Shown here: positions 13,501 to 23,742 of the stretch, one piece after another
How positions within the stretch are numbered: position 1 is the first letter of the stretch
Layout: each line of letters opens with the position of its first letter
DNA from: Corylus avellana
Taxonomy: Eukaryota; Streptophyta; Magnoliopsida; Fagales; Betulaceae
Direction: 5' to 3'
Length of the DNA stretch: 64,000 nucleotides
Assembly: GCF_901000735.1 (NCBI RefSeq)
Contig: NC_081546.1
Span: 7,838,254 to 7,902,253, forward strand
The notes under the pieces: generated by a model
Database searches by the model: none
What the model was told of the DNA's origin: nothing
The model's input: only the letters and a program-made list of their open reading frames with translations
Made by a program: the position numbers and the translations under genes

Positions 13501-16500
13501 TGCAAATTGCAGCAAAGCACCTGTGGGAATGCTAACATGCATATATACATTAATACATATCTATTTTACCTTGATGTAGATATTTCATTGCGTTTTGGAC
13601 TAGAATTCCCTGCATGTACAGATAATAAGGCAACTTGCGTCAATAATTAAGGCCATTATGAAGAATAAAAAATAATTTGGAAAAGGAAGAAGGAAGCAAA
13701 AGACAATGGCATTGGCAATAGATATCAAACCTATTTGACTTACATCGCTAAATAACAGTGTCATTTCACTTATCAAAAATAAACTAAATAACAGTGTCAT
13801 TTTCAATGTTTTGATGTTGACAAATATTCCCCCCTTCACTAAGCATAGTTTGTTACTCAATATTTGTTGGTTGAAACTCCCATAATCAATTTTTGACTAA
13901 TGCATTTTGACTTCTAAACGGTGCAATGTGCACAGGTAGTGAAGAAGCTAATGGGCCACCAACCAAGATATTTTCTTTCTTCCTTTTTTACATTTTCTTG
14001 ATCATTTAAAATTTAGATAGTGATCTCTTAGGAGAACCTCTTCTACATCTCCCATGTACTTGGGCCCCACCTTTTCTTTTTCAATAAATTTATTACTTAT
14101 CAAGAAGAATAAAATAGCAAAAATAAATAAATTGTTTGTTGACATAGATCTCCAATATACTATATCTAAACCACAGTTGCAGGAACCTCAACCCACCTCA
14201 ACCCACTCTTCATTTTTTTCTACCAAAAAGTAGTAATAATTTTATTCACTAACTCCACCTTTTAAGCAAAAAACTAGGGCCAGTTCTATTCTTTAGTTTC
14301 TTTTGTCCTGCTTTTTAGCTAAAATATATAGCATGTTCCTTGTTTTGCTTGCCATTTCAATATACTTTACTGTGTGTTTGTGTGTGTGTACTAGTTTGCA
14401 ACAACAGGAGTTTTCCATGCTGGTTTTCGTTATCACAAGGAGAAAATACTTTCGAAGATAAGGAGGTTTTTAATTTTAATAACCATGCAAAAGGTTACTT
14501 AGCCATTTTCTTGTTTTTGTTTTTATATGTATATTTGCTGTGCAGCAAGTTAGCTTCTTATGCAAGGTTTTCGCCGCTGTATTCCAGCTTCCTTGTTCTA
14601 CTGAAATTCTTGAAGATCTTTTTAGAAGGGGCATGGAAGCTTGATGTCTATGATGATGGAACCATGAGTACAAGGTATGCTTTCATATACATTTCTATGT
14701 TGAATAAAAAAAATAATAATAATAAAAAAAAGACTTCTATGCAAGCATACACAGTTTTGAAAATGTACAGAGTTACTTTTTTTTGATAAGTATAATTTAC
14801 AGAGTTACTAAAAATTAAAAAAAATTAAAAAAAGTTACTAAGATGAGTAAGGTACCCTTCCGCAATTTTGGCTTAGCTGGGATATCCGACAACTCCTTCC
14901 TTCTTCTGAGTATTTGCAAACGCATTCGTTCATCAAAGTTGGCCTCATCATCATCACTATAATCAAGGGGATTAGAAAATTCAGCTTCTGAATCTTTCTG
15001 TGACTCTTCGTTCTTTGAGCTTAAAGCTTCTCTTATAGATAACTGCACATCCCTTGTTGTTTTGACATCAGATGAGCTCTGCATTAAAAAAGTTCTGTTA
15101 GAGATACATCGTGCTAATAGTCAAACTGCTTTTTTGTATAAGACATAATGCATAACATTCATAATTTGTTTTGCAGAATAGTATGATTTTCACAAGTGAA
15201 ATTACTGGTTTAAGAAGATTGTGCTTGCTCTAAGCCAAAGCAGGCCTCTATGCAATCAATTTAAACAGTACATGATGATTTTTTTTTCCTTTTTCTCTCT
15301 TTTGTTTCAGATAGGTATAACACAGATGAAATTTTCAAATAACTGAAAATTCCAAAGCAGATAAGCTCAGATTGAATCCAGCTTCAAAAAAACAGATGGT
15401 GGATCTTTACCAATTCATTACTCGGAATTTCTACCTTTAAAAGACGAGGATCATCCAATACATCATGAAATTTTCAAATAACTGAAAATTCCATAGCAGG
15501 TAAGCTCAGATTGAATCCAGCTTCAAAAAAACAGATGGTGGATCTTTACCAATTCATTACTTGGAATTTCTACCTTTAAAAGACGAGGATCATCCAATAC
15601 ATCATGACTGCTCTTGATCTTTTGCTTTACAGCCACCAATTCTTTCTCCTCTTCTTCAGCTTCCTCTCCAAATGAAAGCAAGTTCAGCTTTCTGCATTAT
15701 GCAAATATAATATGCGCATAACTCAGGCAAGAAAAGTGATAACACAATTCAACATGTAAATCTCTGTATTCCATCCGCAGAAGATAGAATTACACCGGGT
15801 AAGAGAAAGAAAAAAAAAACTCACTTCACAGCCTTTATCTTTGTATCTTTCTTGTCAGTATCAGTTGTGGATTTGATCAAAGCCTTTGGAGGTGCTCTTG
15901 GAAGAATATCATCAAAAGGGTTCCATAACACCTAAAGTAGTGATTTTAAGAAGAATGCTGGCTCATCAAACTCTCTATACACACAATAAGTTTATAACTA
16001 AATAAGCAAAGAAAATAGTACATCACAGAAGTAGAAGCCGGCAGGAAAGCATAAGAAAAACATCGACAGTTTCAAACACCGGAATATAAGGACAAGTAAT
16101 ACGAAGATCAACGCATGGTTTGTCTACGACCTACCTCAACTGAGTTAATCTTTGGCGGATCCAATGGCCGGTCATCCTTATCAGCTTCAATCTCACCCAA
16201 TCTCGTAAGATTATATATCGAATCCCCAGTCACCTGAAACCCATGAACAAGTTCAAAAATTCATCCATGAATATTCAAAATGTCTAGCAAAGGGTTTGTG
16301 AAATGAAGTCATAATCACCTTCCCAAAAATAGTATTCTTCCGGTCAAGCCACTCGCAGCGGTCCAACGATATAAAGAACTGACTCCCATTCGAATTTGGC
16401 GTGCCAGCATTAGCACACGCAACCAAGCCCCTGTGCTTGAACCTTAATCGCGAATGAAACTCGTCGGCAAAAGCGCCCCCATAAATAGATTCACCACCTG

Positions 16501-17000
16501 GAAATTTTGACAAACACTGACGTCCATAAACAGCACTGAACATTACAACTTCCACTACACTCTCTAGCTGGTGGTGTATTGTAAGAAAATGACGAATTTT
16601 ATCTAATCCCAAATGACTTTTCCCGAAATTGAACCAATCTGAAAAGCTTAATTTTGTTCCCTAACAAATAGTATTAAAATCTATGTTCTACAGACCGAAA
16701 CTGTAAGTAGATAAAGCTTAATTTAGAACGTATTAATCTTTAGAGGCAGTAGAAAACCTGAATTGGGAGGGAGTACGTACCGGTGCCAGTACCGGTGGGA
16801 TCGCCACCCTGAACGAGGAAGCCCTTGATGATGCGGTGGAAGATGGTGTTGTCGTAGCAGCCTTCGAGGCAGAGCTGGACGAAGTTGCGGACGGCCTTCG
16901 GGGCCTCTTTGGGCCACAGCTCGATGTCCAGCGGCCCGTGCGTCGTATTCAACACCACCTTGCCCTTCGTCGGTGGCTCCAACACGTATATCGTCGACAT
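7539..17000 (-). CDS. CYP57: CYP57/CWC27-type spliceosome-associated cyclophilin, 10 exons
   Basis: Exons (minus): 17000-16781, 16497-16319, 16233-16135, 15931-15825, 15691-15550, 15078-14856, 11513-11474, 10231-10036, 8607-8470, 7679-7539. All have GT-AG borders and join in frame to 494 aa. An N-terminal cyclophilin domain (about 1-175) has FHRIIKGF (R56, F61), Q65, SQFF (Q113, F115) and W123. The sixth catalytic position, His in CypA, is Asn127. The tail is acidic and Lys/Glu-rich and ends with the conserved CWC27 C-terminal blocks. Family members sit in the activated spliceosome; plant function is inferred from homology to Arabidopsis CYP57. The 40-nt exon 7 was found from phase and splice sites. 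Extra copies of exons 7 and 8 beside the 12132-12231 gap are probably assembly duplicates. The tail of exon 5 is tandemly duplicated in the next intron. Confidence 0.9.
7800..8275. repeat. Repeat-like insert in last cyclophilin intron
   Basis: The intron between the last two cyclophilin exons (7680-8469) holds a GC-richer block beginning with a T run and ending near 'aaaaatgttttcaccaaa'. It looks unlike the flanking intron and resembles an inserted non-autonomous repeat, but I cannot assign a family or fix its ends. Confidence 0.3.
9132..9650 (+). mobile_element. Complete TRIM retrotransposon with 5-bp TSD
   Basis: Two direct terminal repeats (9132-9340 and 9440-9650, about 210 bp each, diverged) flank a roughly 100-bp interior. 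Right after the 5' LTR is a primer-binding site, TGGTATCAGAACC (9343-9355), matching initiator-Met tRNA-type sites. Just before the 3' LTR is a purine tract, AAAAAGGGGAG. The element is flanked by GATAT at 9127-9131 and 9651-9655, an exact 5-bp target-site duplication. It encodes no protein, as expected of a terminal-repeat retrotransposon in miniature. It lies in the intron between cyclophilin exons 8 and 9, antisense to the gene. The 3' LTR begins TA rather than TG, so it is an old copy. Confidence 0.88.
10082..12131. repeat. Duplicated block, copy A (ends exactly at gap)
   Basis: About 2.05 kb almost identical to 12232-14237, with scattered substitutions and small indels (one is a roughly 40-bp 'actatcagtag' expansion near 10760-10825). 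It carries cyclophilin exons 8 (part) and 7. It ends at the last base before a 100-N gap, which argues for overlapping contigs rather than a biological tandem duplication. Confidence 0.9.
12132..12231. other. Assembly gap, 100 N
   Basis: Exactly 100 ambiguous bases, the conventional scaffold gap of unknown size. Flanking sequences are copies of one another. Confidence 0.99.
12232..12381 (-). pseudogene. Truncated second copy of cyclophilin exon 8
   Basis: The acceptor-side 150 bp of exon 8 are repeated here with one substitution. The donor half is lost in the gap. It is probably an assembly duplicate and should not be counted as a second exon. Confidence 0.85.
13570..13609 (-). pseudogene. 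Second copy of the 40-nt cyclophilin exon 7
   Basis: Identical in size and splice sites to 11474-11513. It follows exon 6 in reading order, so either copy could be joined in frame. Its presence beside the gap-linked duplication suggests it is the same exon from the other haplotype. Confidence 0.8.
15328..15605. repeat. 139-bp tandem duplication spanning an exon-intron border
   Basis: Units 15328-15466 and 15467-15605 differ at only about three positions. On the minus strand each unit holds the tail of cyclophilin exon 5, its GTAAAG donor (15549 or 15410) and the start of the intron. Because 139 is not a multiple of three, use of the distal donor would break the frame. The upstream donor gives the correct junction to exon 6. 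Confidence 0.9.
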
Positions 17001-17640
17001 CTCTTCCCTTCCAGAAGCTTCTCCTCGCTCTTCTCTGTTCTTTTCTCACTCTCCACCAACGCCTCCGCTCGGCCTGACCGCTGTTTGTTTCCAACTATAC
17101 TTAGGGCACGTTTGGCAGGGTGGAATAGGTAAATTAATGGAATAGCTTTTCCTTGTTATTTTTTTATTTTTTTATTTTTTTGATATTGAGGAACCTCTCT
17201 AAAGTAGGGCCCTTTGGACTCACCCTTATAGAGTAAATCCTAGTCCTGTGTACCGCACCCTCGAAAGTTTTATTACACAGAACTAGTTAAATCGCTGACT
17301 TTTCACCGGAGAGTGTAGCTTCAAGAAATTGTTTGCACCTATGAGGTGTTGAACTTTGGACTTTGAATAGAGCAAACTCTTAAGACGGTTTCTTCTCCTT
17401 GTTAATACGGTTTACATTTTTATTTTTCTTATTACATTTTTATTCTTTTTTTTTTTTTAATTAAATGCGGTAAAATATTACAAGGGAGGATCATTTCCGC
17501 TCTTGATCCTAACATTTTTATTCCTATTTATTCTTAAATAATAGTTATTTCTTTATAATGATGAATAATTATGGTTAATTGAGTCAAACTAGCTTTGAGA
17601 AATTTTTTGGGTCTCTTAAAAATGTGAGATTCAAAAACTC
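17001..17640. other. Cyclophilin upstream region plus SINE-like repeat, copy 1
   Basis: 17001-17100 should hold the cyclophilin 5' UTR and proximal promoter (minus); no clear TATA box was chosen. From about 17160 to 17400 a diverged copy of the SINE-like repeat at 17866-18075 is present but lacks its tRNA-like head. The following stretch to 17640 again resembles 18090-18258. Confidence 0.55.
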
Positions 17641-17740
17641 NNNNNNNNNNNNNNNNNNNNNNNNNNNNNNNNNNNNNNNNNNNNNNNNNNNNNNNNNNNN
17701 NNNNNNNNNNNNNNNNNNNNNNNNNNNNNNNNNNNNNNNN
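17641..17740. other. Assembly gap, 100 N
   Basis: Exactly 100 ambiguous bases. Sequence left of the gap (about 17155-17640) resembles sequence right of it (about 17866-18258), though less closely than at the other two 100-N gaps. Confidence 0.99.
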
Positions 17741-17865
17741 CTTGGGGGGGGGGGCATTGACAATGTTTTGGTAGTTTGGGGGGGACATTGTCACAATTGA
17801 AAGTTTGGGGGAGACATTGTCAATTGGGTGGTAGTTTGAGGGGGGTATGTGGACTTTACCCTTTT

Positions 17866-18075
17866 TTATTTTTTGATGTCGGAGAACCTCTCCAAGGCAG
17901 GGCCCTTCAAACTTACCCCTTCAAAGTTTTTTTACACTGAACTAGTTAAATCGCTGGCTTTTTACTGGGAAGTGTGGCCTCAAGAAATTGTTTGCATCTA
18001 TGAGGTGTTGAACCTTAGACTTTGAACGGAATAAACCCTAAGACCAAAGCCTTCACCACTTGGACTAACCCCTTA
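17866..18075 (-). mobile_element. tRNA-derived SINE-like element
   Basis: Read on the minus strand from about 18075, it begins with a tRNA-like head containing an A-box-like 'TTAGTCCAAGTGGTGAAGG' and then a B-box-like 'AGGTTCAACACCTC'. It ends in an A-rich tail after 'CCGACATC' near 17866. There is no coding capacity. A headless diverged copy lies across the gap at about 17160-17400. Confidence 0.6.
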
Positions 18076-18430
18076 GGGTTGCTTCTCCTGGTTAATACCG
18101 TTTAAATTTTTATTTTTCTTATTACATTTTTATTCCTACCTATTTATTCTTAAATAATAGTTATTTCTTTTATAATGATGAATAATTATCGTTAATTGAG
18201 TCAAACTAGCTTTGAGAAAATTTTTGGGTCTCTTCAAAATGTGAGATTAAAAACCCTTTTGTGAGTGCCTCCTCTCGTTCATGCAATAGCTAAAGGCCAA
18301 AAATCTTGTATACAATATAATATCAATATATGTATCACGATCGCAATCAACCTTCATGTGGCCTTATATGTGCCCATACTCTCTTCACGGTAGGGGTTTT
18401 AGCATCCTATGAGATATATGATACAATCTT

Positions 18431-18548
18431 TTTTTTTTTTTTTTTTTTTGTTGACATGTCCGCATAAAAGAGAGAGGGAGATTCGAACTAGTGACCTATA
18501 TTTAATAAAGCGTGGTCCCAACCGATTGAATTACCTCTTGAGAACTAG
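18431..18548 (-). mobile_element. SINE with poly-A tail and exact 15-bp TSD
   Basis: On the minus strand this short element starts with an A-box-like 'AATTCAATCGGTTGGGA', continues to a B-box-like 'GGTCACTAGTTCGAATCTC' and ends in a poly-A tail (T run from 18431). It is bounded by ATATGATACAATCTT at 18416-18430 and 18549-18563, an exact 15-bp target-site duplication. This is a textbook tRNA-derived SINE insertion. Confidence 0.88.
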
Positions 18549-19224
18549 ATATGATACAATCTTGATGCCTAAGTATTATACATAGTTAGCCATTCCCTAA
18601 TTGCTCGATCGAGTCGATACTCCATGTGGCATGGAAACCCATGGGTGTTGTGTCAATCATAATAGCCATCGAATTAGGAGTAAATACCACTTATCTCATA
18701 ATTGGACTATAGATTCAAAAGTTCGTATAAACTGATATTCATTTGCCCCAAATACTTCACCATTTTTTTTTATTTTTTTTTTGGGTGGCATGCCATACAA
18801 TTATTATCAATTACGATTTCAATAACATAATTCAGCCATGCATAAAAATATATACAATGACTATCATTTTAAGTCAAATCAAAATGTTTGGACTCAATAC
18901 ATCGTTTGATTTTGGGGTTTTTAGATCTTCAAAAGCGCTTCGAACTTCTTTTTAACCAAATGTGCATTTTTTTTTTCTTCTTTAAATGAGTTGTAGGGTG
19001 ATAAACACACTTTTTTGACATCTATTTGACCGTCGTAGTAGCATTGCAAATGAATCTCAAATAAGCTGTTGATTACAAGACTTTATAATTCAAAGAGACA
19101 TCATCGGTGGTTCTAATGTTTGGACATATAACAATGATTAAGATTATAGAAATGTCAGTCCTACTAAATTTTTTACCAAATGATGTGGTAAAAAATTTGG
19201 CACATCTAAACATGCCTCTTAAGA

Positions 19225-19415
19225 TTAAGAGATATGCTATAGTGCAATAAAAATATTATTTTTTGTCCATAAAAGTCTTAGGTGGCAAGAGGTCACATGC
19301 CCATTAGTAGGTGAAGCCACAATAACTATGGATAAGACCTATATCCTCTTGCCACCTAAAACTTTAATGAAAAAAAATAATACTTTTATTGCATTATAAC
19401 ATTTCTAGGAGATTA
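19225..19415. mobile_element. Fold-back MITE-like element
   Basis: Left arm 'tgctatagtgcaataaaa ... cttaggtggcaagagg' (about 19233-19293) is mirrored by right arm 'cctcttgccacctaa ... cttttattgcattataac' (about 19348-19402). Arms are about 60 nt with a short unpaired centre and no coding capacity. The ends are approximate. Confidence 0.7.
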
Positions 19416-19777
19416 GCCCAAATCAACTCTTAAACTAACTCAAGAAACAGGCAAATCGTACGGATTCTCTCTCCAAAGACCCAGTACGGACATGCGGATG
19501 ACTAGCGTACGGATATAACTTCAAGACATGCCAGGTCATTTGAATATCCGTTGTCATGGCCCGGTCAAATTGCCTAAATCAAGCGAGTGGCGGAGATCCG
19601 CATTTAAAAGTTAGTTAGGTTCCGTTTTCCTTGTTTCCCACTTCACGTTTAGGCCAGGGAGCTCTGCTTTGCTTTGCTCCTTCCCTTGCTCTTCCTTCCA
19701 CGGATTATAGCCGCGGTTTCCGGGGGGGATTGTCGTGGTGGGTGTGGCGGTGGCGGTGGTGCTAACTAGCTACCCAA

Positions 19778-22700
19778 ATGGTTCCTCACTTCCCTCCCGA
19801 TGATCATACTACTCCAAACATCAAGTCCACGGCGGTGGCCGTTGACAAGGACAAGAACAGCCCACATGCCGTCCGGTGGGCTATTGATCATCTCGTGATT
19901 AGCAACCCGGTTATCATCCTAATCCACGTTAGGCACAAATTAAGCACCCCAAATCGTAGGTACCCTCTCACTAATTTTTAATATTATTGATTGAATTGAA
20001 TTCTCAATTCCCCACTAAATTTCTTTTCATTGTTACACTAAACTGTTGGCCTTTGAGAGGTATGCAGAGAGCGCGGGTGAGGCTGAATCAGGCGATTCCC
20101 ATGACACCAAAGACCTCTTCGTCCCCTACCGCGCGTATTGTGCTCGTAAAGGGGTACAAGTTTTTCACCTTTTTCTCAATTTTGTTTAATTTGTGGGGGG
20201 TAATTAGTATATTATGCAATATGGGTCATTTCCATATAAGTGAGAATTAATTGAAATGTAGTAATTTTTTTGAACTTTAGATTCAATTGAAAGAGGTTGT
20301 CCTCGAAGACAATGATGCTCCTAAAGCACTTTTGGATCATATCCAGAAAAACTGCATCAGCAGCATTGTCGTTGGTGCATCAACAAGGAATGCCCTTGCA
20401 AGGTCCTCTCTCTGTCTCCGTCTGTGTGTGTGTCTATATATATATATATATAGGAAAAAGTAAACTAAAGCATATTGTTGGGGTTGAGATGTACAGGAAG
20501 TTCAAAGCATATGATATACCCGGTAGTTTAATCAAATCTGCACCAAATTTCTGTTCTGTGTATGTAATTTCCAAAGGAAAGATATTGTCAGCACGAACAG
20601 CATTAAGGCCTCTGGCTAATACTGCTACCCCTCCAAAACAACTATCTTCGGTGGGACTTCCACCAACACCTGATCACACCAGTGAAGAAAATGGAGCTAG
20701 GTACCCAAAACCATGCAACTCGATCATATATTACTGCTAGTTAAAGTATTGATTAAATGATTAAATTTGTCAAAGAAAAGTTTGAATCTGCACACGAAGG
20801 AGAGTATTTAATTGTTTGTTGGTGAAACGCAGACATGCAAGGACATCATGGAGAAATGGAGGACAAGAGAGAATGGCTATGGAGAGGAACAATGATGTAA
20901 CGAGAGCAACAACAAGGGAGAGGGCCAGGAGTAGTCCAACCAATATGTCAGTGGAAAATATTGAGCTTCCAAATCGTGGGTCAAGGACTTCATTTAGCCG
21001 CAATTCTGTGTCCGATGAGCATCATGATTATGCAGGGCCAATGATGTTCGGATCCATCGACATCTCAGGCCAAAATTTAGATTTCAGCATTGCAACACAT
21101 TCTCCCAGGGAATCATCCTTAGCCAGACAATCTGCAGTAAGTGAAAATTGAACAAACTAACTCCTATTAGGCTATCATCAATCAAGTAACTTGACTATCA
21201 ACTGCTCATGGTTTATTGCAGCGAGAGCTTGAAGCTGAGATGAAAAGATTGAGGCTCGAGCTAAAGCAAACCATGGAAATGTATAGCTCAGCTTGCAAAG
21301 AAGCAATCTCGGCCAAAAATAAGGTGATGTTATTATCAAACTTTCAAAGTGAATTAATTTTTGTCTCAAGAGAAACAGGGGATTCTCAATAAAGTTAAGT
21401 TATAATCCTTGACACATAATCTTTCTTTACTTCCCCATGATAGTGGTCACTTGATGCTATGCGCAAAAGCACACACTATTGCGGCTTTTCTAGTGGCCGT
21501 TAAAGTTAGGGTTGTTAATTTTTGACATGACTCACGAATTCTACACGAAATTAGCATGTTAGAATTTAGTGTAATAAGATTCGAGTCAATCCGATTAGAG
21601 ATATATAATAAACGGGTCAATCTGGTTAACCTGTAATTAACCTGCATAACTCGCATAAATATAAACTACATTTCAACTCTATTTACTTCTTATTCCATTA
21701 ATAATTGATATAGTGAGGAGGCTTTATTGAGTTATTTGTTAGAATGTAATATTATTTTCCTAATATTATGATTATAGATAATTGAATACTGATTAATAAA
21801 TTGATTGTCATGAATCTAGTTCTAAATATGTATAATTGATATAATATATGCTTATAAGATATGAAGTTTGTCACGCCCCCGATTAAGGTGAATAGGGGAA
21901 ACGCGAACTTAAAAGAAAATCACAACAAATAAGGAATAATTATCAGAGATCATCGCATTAATACTAAGTAGCAAGTAAAGATAGGCAGTCAAAAGTTATG
22001 TAGGATTAGTGTTTTACTATGAACATTACAAAATATCGTTTACATGAGCTGGGAATCCTAAAACAACATTTCAGGCCATGTCAGGAGGTATAATCAAAAG
22101 TGACTACTATAGGGGGTTATAGCCTCCCCATGTGTCAAGTGTTCTCCCATATATAAACATAACAAAAAATATTGTGCAGTCTACAAAAACAAAAGTCTGC
22201 ACAATATTTTTTGTTATGTTTATATATGAGAGAACACTTGACACATGGGGAGGCTATAACCCCCTATAGTAGTCACTTTTGATTATACCTCCTGACATGG
22301 CCTGAAATGTTGTTTTAGGATTCCCAGCTCATGTAAACGATATTTTGTAATGTTCATAGTAAAACACTAATCCTACATAACTTTTGACTGCCTATCTTTA
22401 CTTGCTACTTAGTATTAATGCGATGATCTCTGATAATTATTCCTTATTTGTTGTGATTTTCTTTTAAGTTCGCGTTTCCCCTATTCACCTTAATCGGGGG
22501 CGTGACAAGTATGGTATCAGAGCACCCTTCAGCTGGTCGAACAAATCGTCTATACGAGGTAGTTGATATTTATTTTTGATGGTGATCTTGTTAAGTTCCC
22601 GATAGTCAATACACATCCGAAAAGTACCATCCTTCTTTTTCACAAAGAGCACAGGCGCTCCCCATGGCGATACGCTGGGGCGTATGAATCCTTTGTCTAA

Positions 22701-23703
22701 CAATTCTTGTAGCTGGGTCTTCAATTCTTTTAATTCTGCAGGTGCCATCCTGTAGGGTGCCTTAGATATTGGAGCTGCTCCTGGAATTAAATCAATACAA
22801 AATTCTATTTCCCTGTCAGGAGGAAGTCCTGGAAAGTCTTCTGGAAAGACATCAAGGAATTCTTGCACCACGGTTATCTCCTCCATTTTTCTTTCCTCTT
22901 GAGGTGACTCCTTTAAGCATGCCAGGTAGACTTGACATCCTTCTAGTAATAGTTGTTTGGCTTGTGTTGCTGAGATTAGTTGTGGAGTAGTGCCCACCTT
23001 GGTTCCCACAAATTTGAATTCGGAGTCAGTTGGAAGTCTGAAAATTACCTCTTTATTGTGGCAATCAATGATGGCATGATTTTTTGATAACCAGTCCATT
23101 CCGAGGATAATNNNNNNNNNNNNNNNNNNNNTTGTGCAGACTTTTGTTTTTGTAGACTGCACAATATTTTTTGTGATGTTTATATATAGGAGAACACTTG
23201 ACACATGGGGAGGCTATAACCCCCTATAGTAGTCACTTTTGATTATACCTCCTGACATGGCTTGAAATGTTGTTTTAGGATTCCCAGCTCATGTAAACGA
23301 TATTTTGTAATGTTCATAGTAAAACACTAATCCTACATAACTTTTGACTGCCTATCTTTACTTGCTACTTAGTATTAATGCGATGATCTCTGATAATTAT
23401 TCCTTATTTGTTGTGATTTTCTTTTAAGTTCGCGTTTCTCCTATTCACCTTAATCGGGGGTGTGACAAGTAATAAAATTTGTTGAGGTTTTTGGTATTGT
23501 GTCCCCTTACTTGGATTTGACGCCGGATTGGATCGAGTCGTCCTTTCACCTAAATAAATTGTAAAGATGAATTTAGAAGTGTTTTTAAATTTTTAGTCAA
23601 AGTTTTCAATAAATTATATATATATATATATATACATATATATGTATATATATATATACATGTGTGTGGGGGGTGCACGGTTCCCCATGTATAAATGCGC
23701 GCG

Positions 23704-23742
<39 letters not shown>

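Larger units (their letters stand above)
12232..14237. repeat. Duplicated block, copy B (starts exactly at gap)
   Basis: Near-identical second copy of 10082-12131. Its first base after the N run aligns with 10082 inside cyclophilin exon 8, and its last aligned base corresponds to 12131. Probable second haplotype of the same locus. Confidence 0.9.
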
